Below the pieces are notes generated by a model. The model ran no database searches and was not told the origin of the DNA. It worked only from the letters and a program-made list of their open reading frames with translations. A DNA stretch of 64,000 bases from JBGSLA01 sp965602785 (lineage in GTDB: Bacteria; Desulfobacterota; Desulfobaccia; Desulfobaccales; 0-14-0-80-60-11): contig CBFDAH010000001.1 in NCBI GenBank assembly GCA_965602785.1, positions 1 through 64,000 of the forward strand, in the 5' to 3' direction. Position 1 is the first letter of the stretch; each line of letters starts with the position of its first letter. A program made the translations under genes and the position numbers. This document shows, one piece after another, positions 33,776-42,967 of the stretch.

Positions 33776-34416
33776 GAGAGACCTTTGAGTTTCAGGAAAT
33801 AAAAAAATAAGAGGGCAATTAAGCCCAGGACGACGAAAAACGCCGTGATATAGACCAAGTAGTTAGTGAAACGGGAGCGGTGCCACCAGCCCCATTTCAC
33901 CAAAATGCGGTAGAGGCCCGCCATGGCGTGGACCTCGGCCACCGCCAGGAGCAGGAGATAGAAGGAGAAGTAACCTCCCTGGACCCGAAGGGCGCTGGTT
34001 TTGGCCTCGATGGGCCAGGTGATTAGGGTGCTCCAGACGTGGATAGAAGCCAGAACGAGGACGGCGCCACCGGTGACAATCTGGACCACCCAGAGCCAGG
34101 TGTCCAGATGAGCCAGGCGCTTGGAGTGTTGATAGACCACGTGGGCTTCCTGGAACTTCCAGGGGGCTTTGCGCATGGCCGCCAGTCCATGAACCAGGAT
34201 GGCCAGGATGATCAGGGGAATGCCGATGTAAGATAAATAGTACTCGTCAAGGACATGAGCATCCCGGTTAAAGGCGGTGGGCCCCAGGATGATGGAGGAG
34301 ACCGCCAGGAGGTGAAACTGGAGGAAAACCAGGAGTAAAAGGCCCGTTCCCAGCTGCACCAGTTCCATGAGGGCTTCCCAGCGGGGGCTCTTGGCCATGG
34401 TTTTTTGGAGATACAC
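33772..34416 (-). CDS. frdC: Fumarate reductase/succinate dehydrogenase cytochrome b subunit
   Basis: A 214-residue membrane anchor with five transmembrane segments, the single-subunit type B anchor seen in Wolinella-like FrdC. His residues that could bind two hemes b occur in FLQFHLLAV, LVHGLAA, YQHSKRL, SIHVWS and EVHAMAG. GTG at 34416 is used as start; ATG at 34398 is an alternative with no better ribosome binding site. It is the first gene of the operon and reduces or oxidises menaquinone. Confidence 0.9.
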   Translation of the reverse strand: MYLQKTMAKSPRWEALMELVQLGTGLLLLVFLQFHLLAVSSIILGPTAFNRDAHVLDEYYLSYIGIPLIILAILVHGLAAMRKAPWKFQEAHVVYQHSKRLAHLDTWLWVVQIVTGGAVLVLASIHVWSTLITWPIEAKTSALRVQGGYFSFYLLLLAVAEVHAMAGLYRILVKWGWWHRSRFTNYLVYITAFFVVLGLIALLFFYFLKLKGLS

Positions 34417-34724
34417 AGGAACACCTTGCTTGTGAGGATTTAGTGAATTTTTCTACAAATAATAAACATACGCCGGGGGAGGGTTTTCGTCAAGAGGTTT
34501 GAGGGGAAATTTGTGGAGGCGGAAGGTAGGCCGAGGCGCCGAGGCAAAGAGCCCAGGGGAGACGCCTGTGCCACCAACTTCGTATTAGAGGAAAAAGCAC
34601 CCGGTATCTTCTGAATGCAACTGTTTGAGGGCAACTTGGTGGGAGAGATTTTTGGGAGTATCTCAATACCATGGAAGCCATGAGAAAAAAAGGTGTTTGG
34701 ATCAATACCCACGGGGACGACGGA
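34417..34724. other. Spacer without a recognisable gene
   Basis: Upstream of frdC and downstream of uppP. It should hold the frd promoter, but no convincing -35/-10 pair was found. Confidence 0.4.
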
Positions 34725-35534
34725 TCAGGGGGATGGCCCGAGGAAGTACAAAACCAGGATTACTGCGGCCAAGAGGAGGCGATAGGCGGCGAAGGGGTAA
34801 AAAGTGTGGCGCCGCAGGAAGCGGAGGAGGAAGCCGATGGCCAGGTAGCTGGATACCAGGGCGGCCAGGAAGCCCAGGAAGGCAGAGAGGAATGAGAGGT
34901 TTTCAGGGGGTTGTTTGAACCACTTGGAAAGGTCATAGAAGCCGGCTCCGGCGATGATGGGGGTGGCCAGGAGAAAAGAGAAGCGGGCGGCGGTTTCCCG
35001 GGTGAAGCCGAGGAACAGGCCGGTGGTCATGGTGATGCCGCTCCGGGACACGCCGGGCATGATGGCCAGGGCCTGAGACAGGCCGATGAGTATGGCGTCC
35101 CCCAGGTTCAGGTTGGTAAGGGGGCGGGTGTGGCGGGCCAGGCGCTCCGCCAGGATGAGGAGCAGACCCACGCCCCCGAGGAGGAGGGCGATGCGCCAGG
35201 GCTGCCGAAAGACGGTTTCGGCCTGGTGCTTCAAAAGGACCCCGGCTAGGGCGCCGGGGATGGAGGCAATGGCCAGGCAGATGAAGAGGCGGCGCTCCAG
35301 GCGGGTATAGGGGGAGGGTTTAAAGACGGCCCGGGCCATGCCCAGCCAGTCGGCCCGGAAATACACCAGGAGGGCAACCAGGCTGCCCACGTGCAAGAGA
35401 ATGTCAAAGCTCAAGCCGCCGCCTTCCACCTGGAGGTAGTACTCCATGAGGGCCAGATGGCCGGAAGAGGAGATGGGGAAGAACTCGGTGAGGCCCTGGA
35501 TAATTCCGAGGAGTATGGCAGTCAGGGGATGCAT
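34725..35534 (-). CDS. uppP: Undecaprenyl-diphosphatase
   Basis: A 269-residue BacA/UppP-type inner-membrane phosphatase that recycles the lipid carrier of peptidoglycan synthesis. The N-terminal motif QGLTEFFPISSSGHL and the second motif GVSRSGIT, which form the active site, are both complete. About eight transmembrane segments. ATG at 35534. It follows the cdaR gene by 220 bases and may or may not belong to the same transcript. Confidence 0.95.
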   Translation of the reverse strand: MHPLTAILLGIIQGLTEFFPISSSGHLALMEYYLQVEGGGLSFDILLHVGSLVALLVYFRADWLGMARAVFKPSPYTRLERRLFICLAIASIPGALAGVLLKHQAETVFRQPWRIALLLGGVGLLLILAERLARHTRPLTNLNLGDAILIGLSQALAIMPGVSRSGITMTTGLFLGFTRETAARFSFLLATPIIAGAGFYDLSKWFKQPPENLSFLSAFLGFLAALVSSYLAIGFLLRFLRRHTFYPFAAYRLLLAAVILVLYFLGPSP

Positions 35535-35754
35535 CGAAGGGGAACTATATCACGAGAAGGCATGACAGGCAACGCGCCGGGGGAGATTCTTACCGGGGTC
35601 CGGGATGACAAGGCCCCCTGACAAGTTTTCTCCCCGCACCCAGCCCGGCGGGGGAAGAGGGGATGAGAGCCAGAGAACGTTTCATAGTAATAAAAGATTA
35701 CCATCGTTGTCCAAGATGACGGGATAACGGTTTTCCAGTTCTCCTGCAGGAAGC

Positions 35755-36669
35755 TTACTTCTTTAAGCGGGCCGTGAGGGTGGAGGGGGAGACTTTCTCC
35801 AGGGTGAGGCCGGGGGGGACCTGAACCTGGACTTTGAGGCGATGGCGCCCCGGGGAGAGGCCTTCGGTGTCCACGAACGCCTTCAGATTCTCCTTAGGTT
35901 TCAGGGCCTTGAACTTTGGCCAGGGCCCCAGGAGAGTGAGGGTGACCTTGGCAGGAGACAGCTGGGCCGGCAGGGGTTGGGATATTACCGGGATACTGAA
36001 AAAGGAGCGTCTGATGGTCTTGGGGCTGATGTCTACGTCGGCCAAAAGAGTGACCGGCCCGGTAAGCCTGATGGGGAGGTTTTTAAAGTCCAGGTCGGTG
36101 GCCAGGGTAATGGGACTAGTAAGGTTGGTAACGTCCAACGGCACGGTGGTAAGGAACTTCAGGTTCTTAAGTTTTGAGACCGGACCCTTGACGGTGACCT
36201 TGCTGGGGCGGGTTTTGACGCTCTTCACTTCATAGCCCTCGGGAGGACGCCCCAAAAACACGGGCTGCACGGGCAAGGTTCTGGTGAGCGTAGGAGTGAA
36301 GACGAGGATCAGGGGATTGGGCTGAACCCGGGTGACCTGGATGCCCCGGGGAAAGGAAAAACTCCCCACGCCCAGGGGAAAAGTGCGGCGGCCGGCCTTG
36401 ACACCGGCGAGGTCCAGGGTGTGGGTGAGACGGCCCTGGGACAGGGAGCGGATAAGGCCTCTAGGACCCACTACCCGGACCTGGATGCTCGAGGGAACCT
36501 CGCTGGTGACCATGAGCTCGGGAGCCAGATTTGCCAGTTCCAGGGAGAGGTTCAGGTTGGTTTCGGTGCGCTCCTCTCCTCCCACGGCCAACCACAAGGC
36601 CACGGCAAGGAAAAGGGACAGGAGCTTTAAGGCCTTATGGCGTCCCAAAGAAGCGAGCCAAGCGTGCAA
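35755..36669 (-). CDS. cdaR: YbbR-domain protein (CdaR-type regulator of diadenylate cyclase)
   Basis: A 304-residue protein with an N-terminal membrane anchor (about 14-29, LKLLSLFLAVALWLAVGG) followed by several YbbR-like repeats of about 80 residues, facing outward. In Firmicutes CdaR binds and modulates CdaA. The gene overlaps the cdaA 3' end by 35 bases, supporting a shared role. Confidence 0.85.
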   Translation of the reverse strand: MHAWLASLGRHKALKLLSLFLAVALWLAVGGEERTETNLNLSLELANLAPELMVTSEVPSSIQVRVVGPRGLIRSLSQGRLTHTLDLAGVKAGRRTFPLGVGSFSFPRGIQVTRVQPNPLILVFTPTLTRTLPVQPVFLGRPPEGYEVKSVKTRPSKVTVKGPVSKLKNLKFLTTVPLDVTNLTSPITLATDLDFKNLPIRLTGPVTLLADVDISPKTIRRSFFSIPVISQPLPAQLSPAKVTLTLLGPWPKFKALKPKENLKAFVDTEGLSPGRHRLKVQVQVPPGLTLEKVSPSTLTARLKK

Positions 36670-37435
36670 ACCAAGATCCTTTCCGTACCGAAGTCTCCAT
36701 AAGACCCCGCAACTCTTGGCGGAGCTGGAGACGAGTTAAATTCTGTTTCAGCTTTCCCCCCTGGGCCAGGGAAATCTGGCCGTTAGTTTCACTCACCACC
36801 AACGCCAGGGCGTCGGTTTGTTCGGTGAGACCCACGGCAGCCCGGTGGCGGGTGCCCAGGGTGGGGTCGAGAGCAGTGGATCTGGAGAGGGGCAGGAGGC
36901 AACCGGCGGCGATAACCCGGTCTCCATGAACAATGGCGGCCCCGTCGTGGGTGGGATTGTGAGGCCAGAAGATGCTTACCAAGAGTTCCCAGGTGACCAT
37001 GGCGTCCAGGCGGATGGAGCCCTCCAGGTAATCGGAGAGGCCTACCTGGCGCTCGAAGACGATGAGGCCACCGATGCGGTGGTTGGCCAGGGTTTCGGCT
37101 GCTTCGCAGATTTCCTCTGTGGTCAGGGGCTCAGAGTTGCCGGGAGGGGCCAGGGCTCGTCGGCCGATGCGGCTTAAAACCCGGCGGATGTCGGCCTGGA
37201 AAAGAATGATAATAATAAGAAAGAAGCTTTTCATGACGCTATCCAGGAGCCATTCCAGGGTGAGAAGCTCCAGGTAGCGGGCTCCCAGATAGGACAGAAA
37301 GATGACAAAAAGACCGGCCAGGACCCAGATGGCCTGGGTGCCCCGGAGGATGAGGAATATCTGGTAGATGATGATGGCCACCAGGACAATGTCCAGGCCA
37401 TCCTGCCATCTGAGGTTCATGAAGAAATCGGTCAT
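36635..37435 (-). CDS. cdaA: Diadenylate cyclase (membrane-bound, CdaA type)
   Basis: A 266-residue c-di-AMP synthase. Three N-terminal transmembrane segments (about 15-95) precede a DAC domain with THDGAAIV and GTRHRAAVG, the two catalytic signatures. It is four bases downstream of folP and overlaps cdaR. c-di-AMP usually controls potassium and osmolyte balance and cell-wall tension. Found in this order with ftsH and folP in many Desulfobacterota. Confidence 0.93.
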   Translation of the reverse strand: MTDFFMNLRWQDGLDIVLVAIIIYQIFLILRGTQAIWVLAGLFVIFLSYLGARYLELLTLEWLLDSVMKSFFLIIIILFQADIRRVLSRIGRRALAPPGNSEPLTTEEICEAAETLANHRIGGLIVFERQVGLSDYLEGSIRLDAMVTWELLVSIFWPHNPTHDGAAIVHGDRVIAAGCLLPLSRSTALDPTLGTRHRAAVGLTEQTDALALVVSETNGQISLAQGGKLKQNLTRLQLRQELRGLMETSVRKGSWFARLARFFGTP

Positions 37436-37439
37436 CAGC

Positions 37440-38330
37440 TCAAGAGATGGGGTTGCGTCCGGCTTGGCCGATGGCGCTCAGCACGGTAAAAAACTGGCGG
37501 GCGAAATCAGCGTTGTGCACCCGCAGGATGTGAGCGCCCCGTTGGACGGCTACGGCCAGGGCAGCCAAGGTCCCCACATCCCGTTCAGCCGGGGGCAGGC
37601 CCCCCAAGACATGACCCAGAAAGGCCTTGCGGGAGGGGCCGATGAGTAGGGGGCAGCCCAGATCCAAGAAGGCGTCCAGGTTGTTCAAGATTGCCAGGTT
37701 GTGCTGAAAGGTCTTGCCAAAGCCGATACCCGGGTCTAAGACCAAAAGTTCCTGGGGAAGGCCATGGTTAAAGGCAAAGTCCAGGCGCTCCTGAAAGAAG
37801 GCGCGAATTTCCCCGAGAAGGTCGTCGTACTGAGGATTGCTCTGCATATCCCTGGGGGTGCCCAGCATGTGCATCAGGATGACGGGCACATGGGCCTCCC
37901 GGGCCAGATGGACCACGTCGGGGTCGAAGCGCAGGGCGCTGATGTCGTTGATGATATTGGCGCCTGCGGCCAGGGCGGCCCGGGCCACCTGGGACTTATA
38001 AGTATCAATGGAGATGGGAAGGGAGGTTTCCCCCCGGACCCGCTCAATAACGGGGAGGACCCGGCGGAGTTCCTCCTCAAGGGTGACCGGCTCGGCAAAG
38101 GGACGGGTAGACTCGCCGCCGATGTCCAGAATGTCGGCGCCGGCGGCGGCCAGGGCCAGAGCCTGGCTTACTGCGGCGTCGTGGTCAAAAAAAAGGCCAC
38201 CGTCGGCGAAGGAATCCGGGGTGACGTTGACCACCCCCATGATGAGGGGGCGGGGTCGCGCAAGTAATGCTTGCCAGAAATCGCCTTCCTGCGAGCCCGG
38301 GGCAGATACGAGCCTTAGCCCTCCCGTCAT
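37440..38330 (-). CDS. folP: Dihydropteroate synthase
   Basis: A 296-residue folate enzyme joining 4-aminobenzoate to the pterin pyrophosphate. Signature segments are IMGVVNVTPDSFADGG, GADILDIGGESTRP and DPGIGFGKT. It would use the 4-aminobenzoate made by the pabABC genes at 25-28 kb. It lies two bases after ftsH and four before cdaA. Confidence 0.95.
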   Translation of the reverse strand: MTGGLRLVSAPGSQEGDFWQALLARPRPLIMGVVNVTPDSFADGGLFFDHDAAVSQALALAAAGADILDIGGESTRPFAEPVTLEEELRRVLPVIERVRGETSLPISIDTYKSQVARAALAAGANIINDISALRFDPDVVHLAREAHVPVILMHMLGTPRDMQSNPQYDDLLGEIRAFFQERLDFAFNHGLPQELLVLDPGIGFGKTFQHNLAILNNLDAFLDLGCPLLIGPSRKAFLGHVLGGLPPAERDVGTLAALAVAVQRGAHILRVHNADFARQFFTVLSAIGQAGRNPIS

Positions 38331-38332
38331 AA

Positions 38333-40207
38333 TCAGGCCTGCTGAAATTCCAGTGGCAGGGGGGCCGCCTCCTCCTGAGTCTCCGGCTCTTCGGGCTGCT
38401 GTTTGAAGGAGTTGATGATCCGGTCGATTTCCTGGCTGTCGAGGGTTTCCTGGTCCAGGAGGGACTGGGCCAGGGCCTGCAGCTCGGCCCGGTGAGCGGC
38501 AAGAAGCTCTCTGGCCCGCTGGTAGGCGCCGTCCACCAGATTTTTCATGGCATAGTCGATGAGGCGGGCCGTCTCTTCGCTGAAGTCCTTAGACTGGGCA
38601 ATTTCTCGTCCCAGGAAGACATGCTCTTCCTTGCGTCCGAAGGTAATGGGGCCCAGCTCCTCACTCATGCCCCAATTGCACACCATCTTGCGGGCGAGTT
38701 CAGTAGCCCGCTCCAGGTCATTGCCGGCCCCGGTGGTGAACTGGTTGAAGACCAAATCCTCGGCGGCCCGCCCTCCCTGGAGGACGGCGAGGGTGGCCAT
38801 GAGGTAGTCCTTGGGATAGGTGTGGCGCTCATCCAGAGGAAGCTGCTGAGTGACCCCCAAAGCCCGGCCTCGGGGGATAATGGTGACTTTGTGAATGGGG
38901 TCGGTGCCGGGGATGAGCCTGGCCACCAGGGTGTGCCCAGCCTCGTGGTACGCGGTACTGGTGCGTTCCCGATCGCTCAGAATCAGGCTTTTCCGCTCAG
39001 TCCCCATGAGAACTTTGTCCTTGGCCTGCTCGAAGTCTTCCACGGTGACGTTCTCCCGGTTGACCCGGGCCGCCAGGAGAGCGGCTTCGTTCACTAAATT
39101 TTCCAAATCAGCGCCGGAAAAGCCCGGAGTGCTGCGGGCCAGCACCGCCAGGTCGACTGCGGCGCCCAGGGGGGTGCGACGCGTGTGAACCACTAAAATG
39201 GCCTCCCGACCCTTGAGATCGGGAATGGGCACCACCACCTGGCGGTCAAAACGGCCGGGACGGAGGAGGGCCGGATCCAGGACGTCGGGACGGTTGGTGG
39301 CGGCGATGAGAATGACCCCCTCGTTGGCCTCGAAGCCGTCCATTTCCACCAAAAGCTGGTTCAAGGTCTGCTCGCGCTCGTCGTGACCGCCTCCCAGACC
39401 AGCGCCCCGGTGGCGTCCCACGGCATCGATTTCGTCGATGAAAATGATGCAGGGGGCGTTTTTCTTGGCCTGGGTGAAGAGGTCCCGAACCCTGGCGGCG
39501 CCTACGCCCACGAACATCTCCACGAAGTCGGAGCCGCTGATACTAAAGAAGGGAACCCCCGCCTCCCCGGCGATGGCCCGGGCCAGGAGGGTCTTGCCGC
39601 TCCCGGGCGCGCCCACCAGGAGGATGCCTTTGGGGATGCGGCCCCCCAGACGGGTGAACTTTTTGGGGTCTTTCAGGAACTCGATGATTTCAGCGACTTC
39701 TTCCTTGGATTCCTCGATGCCGGCCACGTCCTTGAAGGTGACTTTGACAGAGTTTTCGGTCATCAGGCGGGCCCGACTTTTTCCAAAGGTCATGGCTTTG
39801 CCTCCGCCGGATTGCATCTGTCGCATGAAAAAGATCCAGATGCCCACCAGGAGGAGCATGGGAAGCCAGGAGATCAGCAAGGTCGTGTACCAGGGGCTGT
39901 CTTCCTTGGGTTTGGCGGTGATTTCCACCCCTTTTTCCTGGAGAAGCTTGATGAGGTTGGGGTCGGTGGGAGCGTAGCTCTTGAAAGCCTTCCCGTCCTT
40001 TTGTTCCCCAACGATTTCTTCCCCCTGAAGAACGACAGACTTAACTTTATCACCTTTGACCAGTTCCACGAACTGGCTGTAACTCAGGCTGGCCTTGCTC
40101 TTGGTGTGCTCCGTGGTGTTGAAGTAGTTAAAGAGAAAAATCATCACCAGGCTGATGAGCAGCCAGAGAGCGATATTTTTGTAAAAAGGACTTAAACGGT
40201 TATTCAT
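38333..40207 (-). CDS. ftsH: ATP-dependent zinc metalloprotease FtsH
   Basis: A 624-residue membrane-bound AAA+ protease that degrades misfolded and regulatory membrane proteins. Two transmembrane segments (about 11-28 and 108-127) flank a periplasmic domain. Walker A GAPGSGKT is at 199-206, Walker B FIDEIDAVG at about 256-264, and the zinc motif HEAGH at 421-425. The start at 40207 is supported by AGAAGG; the frame is open to 40288 but that extension lacks FtsH similarity. First gene of the ftsH-folP-cdaA-cdaR operon. Confidence 0.95.
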   Translation of the reverse strand: MNNRLSPFYKNIALWLLISLVMIFLFNYFNTTEHTKSKASLSYSQFVELVKGDKVKSVVLQGEEIVGEQKDGKAFKSYAPTDPNLIKLLQEKGVEITAKPKEDSPWYTTLLISWLPMLLLVGIWIFFMRQMQSGGGKAMTFGKSRARLMTENSVKVTFKDVAGIEESKEEVAEIIEFLKDPKKFTRLGGRIPKGILLVGAPGSGKTLLARAIAGEAGVPFFSISGSDFVEMFVGVGAARVRDLFTQAKKNAPCIIFIDEIDAVGRHRGAGLGGGHDEREQTLNQLLVEMDGFEANEGVILIAATNRPDVLDPALLRPGRFDRQVVVPIPDLKGREAILVVHTRRTPLGAAVDLAVLARSTPGFSGADLENLVNEAALLAARVNRENVTVEDFEQAKDKVLMGTERKSLILSDRERTSTAYHEAGHTLVARLIPGTDPIHKVTIIPRGRALGVTQQLPLDERHTYPKDYLMATLAVLQGGRAAEDLVFNQFTTGAGNDLERATELARKMVCNWGMSEELGPITFGRKEEHVFLGREIAQSKDFSEETARLIDYAMKNLVDGAYQRARELLAAHRAELQALAQSLLDQETLDSQEIDRIINSFKQQPEEPETQEEAAPLPLEFQQA

Positions 40208-40288
40208 TGGCCTTCTGGTGTTTGTCGGTTTTTTACTCCTGCGGATGTATCTCCCTATATATTGTAGGATGGTTTGGGGAAAATGCAA

Positions 40289-40608
40289 GGTGAATCTATC
40301 GGTTGGACCAAACCAGGTCTCCGGCTGAAGAACGGGAGAAGTGATAATGGGGGCGGAGAATCCTGGAGGGGTGCGGTTCCAAGAGTTAATTCGGGCCAGA
40401 ACGGCAGGGACCAGCGCCGGGGAAGGCGGTTTAGACCGGCAGCAACGGCCAAAAGAAAAACCTCTTTTCTACAATTAGGAGGCATGTCCAAACTCTGTTA
40501 GGCGGTCTTTTCCCATCCTGACTTTTAAGTCAGCCTATCTGCTTCACCCCGGGCGCCAAGGAGGTGGGGTTGAGTCGGTTTTGCAATACTCAAAAGAGTT
40601 GTCGCGGT
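40289..40608. other. Spacer without a recognisable gene
   Basis: Between ftsH and the receiver-TPR gene on the same strand. It should contain the ftsH promoter and the end of the upstream transcript. A partly palindromic stretch around 40519-40535 (CTGACTTTTAAGTCAG) could be a hairpin; nothing else stands out. Confidence 0.4.
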
Positions 40609-41838
40609 TCAGGCCCCGGAAGCGGGGACATTCTGAGCCGGAAAGTGGCGTTCCAAGAAGGTGCGGGCCTCGGCGAAATCGGGACACAGGCGCAGGGCGT
40701 CCCGAAAAGCCTTCAAGGCCCTGTCTTTTTCCCCCAGATCAAAATACAGGACGCCCAAGTTGAAGTGAACCTTGGCGTTTTTGGGGTCTAGCTCAAGGGC
40801 TTTCTGGTAACACTCCAGGGCCTGGCGGTACTTTTGTTGACGGCGCAAAGCCACCCCCAAGCGGTTATAGAGGCCGGTGTCCTTGGGGGTGTCGTCAATG
40901 GCCTTAAGGAAGAGTTCCTCCGCCACCTGGTCCAAACCGGCAGCCAGGAAGGTTTCCGCCACTTCGGACCGTTGGCCGGGAGGGACGGTATGGCCTTGGC
41001 GCCAGAACTCCTTCAGATAGTGTCTAGCCCGCCCTAGATCGCCATCCTTCAAACAAAGCTGGCCCAGTTGGAAGAGACGGTCAGTATTCAAGGGGCTCAG
41101 ATGCTGCGCCTCCTCCAGGTATCGGCGAGCCGCCGCCACGTCGCCCTGGTCCTCCAGCACCACCGCCAAGTTCTGATAGGCTTTGAGATATTTGGGATTG
41201 ATTTCCAAAGCCTTGACAAAACAGGCGGCGGCCTCGTCGGAGGATCCCAGGCCCTGGTGGCATTTCCCCATAAGGTTAAAGACCTTGGCCTGTTTTCGAA
41301 AAGGAGGGAGAGTGAGCTTTTCCAGAACCGGGAGGGCCTGGAAGGGCCGGCCCCCCGTCAGACACTTTCTGGCTTGCAGGAAAAGATATTCCCCCCGGCT
41401 CGGCTGGTGCCGATGCATGATGATGGTCCGCAGGCGTTTCTCCAGGGACTCGACTCTAAAGGGTTTGAGGAGATAGCCGTCCACTTCGCTCTCAGCAGAA
41501 GCGGCGACAATGTCCTCGGAGACTTCCCCGGTTATCATAAGAACGGGGGTGGTCTCGTATTGGGGGGTGGCTCGCAGGCGCCGCAGGAGGTCGAGGCCAT
41601 TCATGCCGGGCATGTTGATGTCGCAGACCACGAGGTCATAGGACTGCTCCTGGAGGGCCTCCCAGGCTTTTTGGCCGTCCGCGGCTTCCTGGATGGTCCC
41701 CTGTACTCCCAGATGTATGAGCATTTGGCGGAGCATGCGGCGGATGGCGGGCATATCGTCCACTACCAGGACATTTAAAGGGCCAAAGAGACTATTATAG
41801 GTGTGCCTTGCCGCCACGGTATCGACTAGGCTGGACAT
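40609..41838 (-). CDS. Receiver-domain protein with TPR repeats
   Basis: A 409-residue protein. A CheY-like receiver (about residues 20-140) has VVDD, phospho-acceptor CDINMPGMNG, the ITG Thr and the LKPF Lys. The rest (about 150-400) is built of TPR repeats (AYQNLAVVLEDQGDVAAARRYLEEA, VHFNLGVLYFDLGEKDRALKAFRDAL). It probably relays phosphorylation to a protein-protein interaction surface; no histidine kinase is nearby. ATG at 41838. Confidence 0.88.
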   Translation of the reverse strand: MSSLVDTVAARHTYNSLFGPLNVLVVDDMPAIRRMLRQMLIHLGVQGTIQEAADGQKAWEALQEQSYDLVVCDINMPGMNGLDLLRRLRATPQYETTPVLMITGEVSEDIVAASAESEVDGYLLKPFRVESLEKRLRTIIMHRHQPSRGEYLFLQARKCLTGGRPFQALPVLEKLTLPPFRKQAKVFNLMGKCHQGLGSSDEAAACFVKALEINPKYLKAYQNLAVVLEDQGDVAAARRYLEEAQHLSPLNTDRLFQLGQLCLKDGDLGRARHYLKEFWRQGHTVPPGQRSEVAETFLAAGLDQVAEELFLKAIDDTPKDTGLYNRLGVALRRQQKYRQALECYQKALELDPKNAKVHFNLGVLYFDLGEKDRALKAFRDALRLCPDFAEARTFLERHFPAQNVPASGA

Positions 41839-41937
41839 AAGACAGCCTGAATCCTCAGAGTTTTTCTGAGATTCTTATCGGCAGGGCACGGGGGGATATT
41901 TAGGAATTTCCAGGAAGTAAGAGAACTTTTTGCTGAC

Positions 41938-41976
41938 AGGGGAGGGTCCACAAGCACGGCCATAGGATCCTCCCCT
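41938..41976. terminator. Strong hairpin after the HTH gene
   Basis: AGGGGAGGGTCC pairs with GGATCCTCCCCT (12 bp with one G-T pair) around a 15-base loop. It begins eight bases past the stop of the minus-strand HTH gene and ends its transcript; no T-run follows on that strand. Confidence 0.45.
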
Positions 41977-41983
41977 TGGTTTT

Positions 41984-42232
41984 TCAGGCCATGCTGCTCA
42001 GGAGACCGAGAGCGGTTGGGGGGCATTCCCGGGTGGTCCGCCGAAAGCTTTCCTGGGGCGGCGGCAAAAGCACCACCAAGGTCTCCCGGGAGATGCGCCA
42101 GGGTCCGGCCCCAAGGCGCACGGCCGGGAGGCGGCCGTCTCGGATCATGCGATAAATGGTACGCCGGGAGAGGCACAGGATCTGAGCCACTTCATCCGGC
42201 CGGAACATCTTTTTTTTCTTAATCATTTCCAT
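41984..42232 (-). CDS. Excisionase-type helix-turn-helix protein (left)
   Basis: An 82-residue DNA-binding protein of the HTH_17 (excisionase/MerR-like) type: MFRPDEVAQILCLSRRTIYRMIRDGRLPAVRLGAGPWRISRE. The start at 42232 is supported by GGAGG five bases upstream. It is transcribed away from, and is similar in sequence to, the HTH protein at 42696. Likely a regulator or directionality factor of the phage cassette to its right. Confidence 0.75.
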   Translation of the reverse strand: MEMIKKKKMFRPDEVAQILCLSRRTIYRMIRDGRLPAVRLGAGPWRISRETLVVLLPPPQESFRRTTRECPPTALGLLSSMA

Positions 42233-42695
42233 AAATACCTCCATCCTTGCTGTTGGCTGATTTTCCCTACTCCGAGGGCCTTGGGACACCTGGTATGCAA
42301 GTCACGGGCCTAATATAACTATCTGATATTTCATATAAAAAAATTTGCCACCCCGCTTGTTCCCGCAATTGTAGGGGAATTGCCGGACTTTGCCCCTAGA
42401 GGCAGAGATCAACTCTAGGGGCAAACCGGGGAGGGAGGCATCCGAGGCGGGGGGGAGGGGAACGACCCGGTGCGGCCCGGTGCCCCCCTTTTCGGGCGGC
42501 AGGGTACGCCCACAGGCTGACACGGAGCCTCATCACTTTGAAATACTTATATATTAGCTTCTTCCATAACCCCGTCGACAGAATCCCAGCCTCTGAGGTT
42601 GGCACGTGCCGGTGAGGGGGCAGAAAAAGTTGGTTCGGTGACAACCTGGCACATTTGTTCCGGGGGTTGCCGCGGTTTTTGAAAGAGAGGGTGGC
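42233..42695. promoter_or_regulatory. Divergent control region between two HTH genes, with a 13-bp palindrome
   Basis: This 463-base region carries a perfect 13-bp inverted repeat, TTTGCCCCTAGAG at 42389-42401 and CTCTAGGGGCAAA at 42413-42425, around an 11-base loop. A pair of CCCGGTG direct repeats lies near 42466-42482. It is the natural place for divergent promoters of the two regulators. It could also be an operator or a recombination site; neither is shown. Confidence 0.55.
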
Positions 42696-42902
42696 ATGCA
42701 AGAGGAGATTGGACATATGGAACAAGAGAGGTTGTTGAGGCCCAGTGAGGTAGCCGGGCGCCTGGGAATCTCCCGCTCTTCGGTATACCGCTGGTTTTGG
42801 GAAGGAAAGCTCCGGGGAGTGAAACTGGTCGGGGGACCGGTAAGGATCTTCGAGAGCGCCGTGTTTGATCAGATGATGGATATGGACTGCCTGGCCTCCT
42901 GA
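42696..42902 (+). CDS. Excisionase-type helix-turn-helix protein (right)
   Basis: A 68-residue HTH_17 protein: LLRPSEVAGRLGISRSSVYRWFWEGKLRGVKLVGGPVRIFE. It shares the pattern RPxEVA...L..SR..(I/V)YR....G(R/K)L..V(R/K)L..GP.RI with the divergent gene at 41984, so the pair is paralogous. GAGAGGGTGG precedes the ATG; a start at 42717 is also possible. It is the first gene reading into the structural cassette. Confidence 0.75.
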   Translation: MQEEIGHMEQERLLRPSEVAGRLGISRSSVYRWFWEGKLRGVKLVGGPVRIFESAVFDQMMDMDCLAS

Positions 42903-42967
42903 GGCTTGGACCTGCTGACCGGTAGCAAAAAAGAAGACCGGGGGTTTCTCCAGACCACGAGCCCACT

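Noticed and set aside
40519..40535. CTGACTTTTAAGTCAG as an operator for ftsH
   Set aside because: It is a modest palindrome about 310 bases from the ftsH start with no promoter elements beside it.
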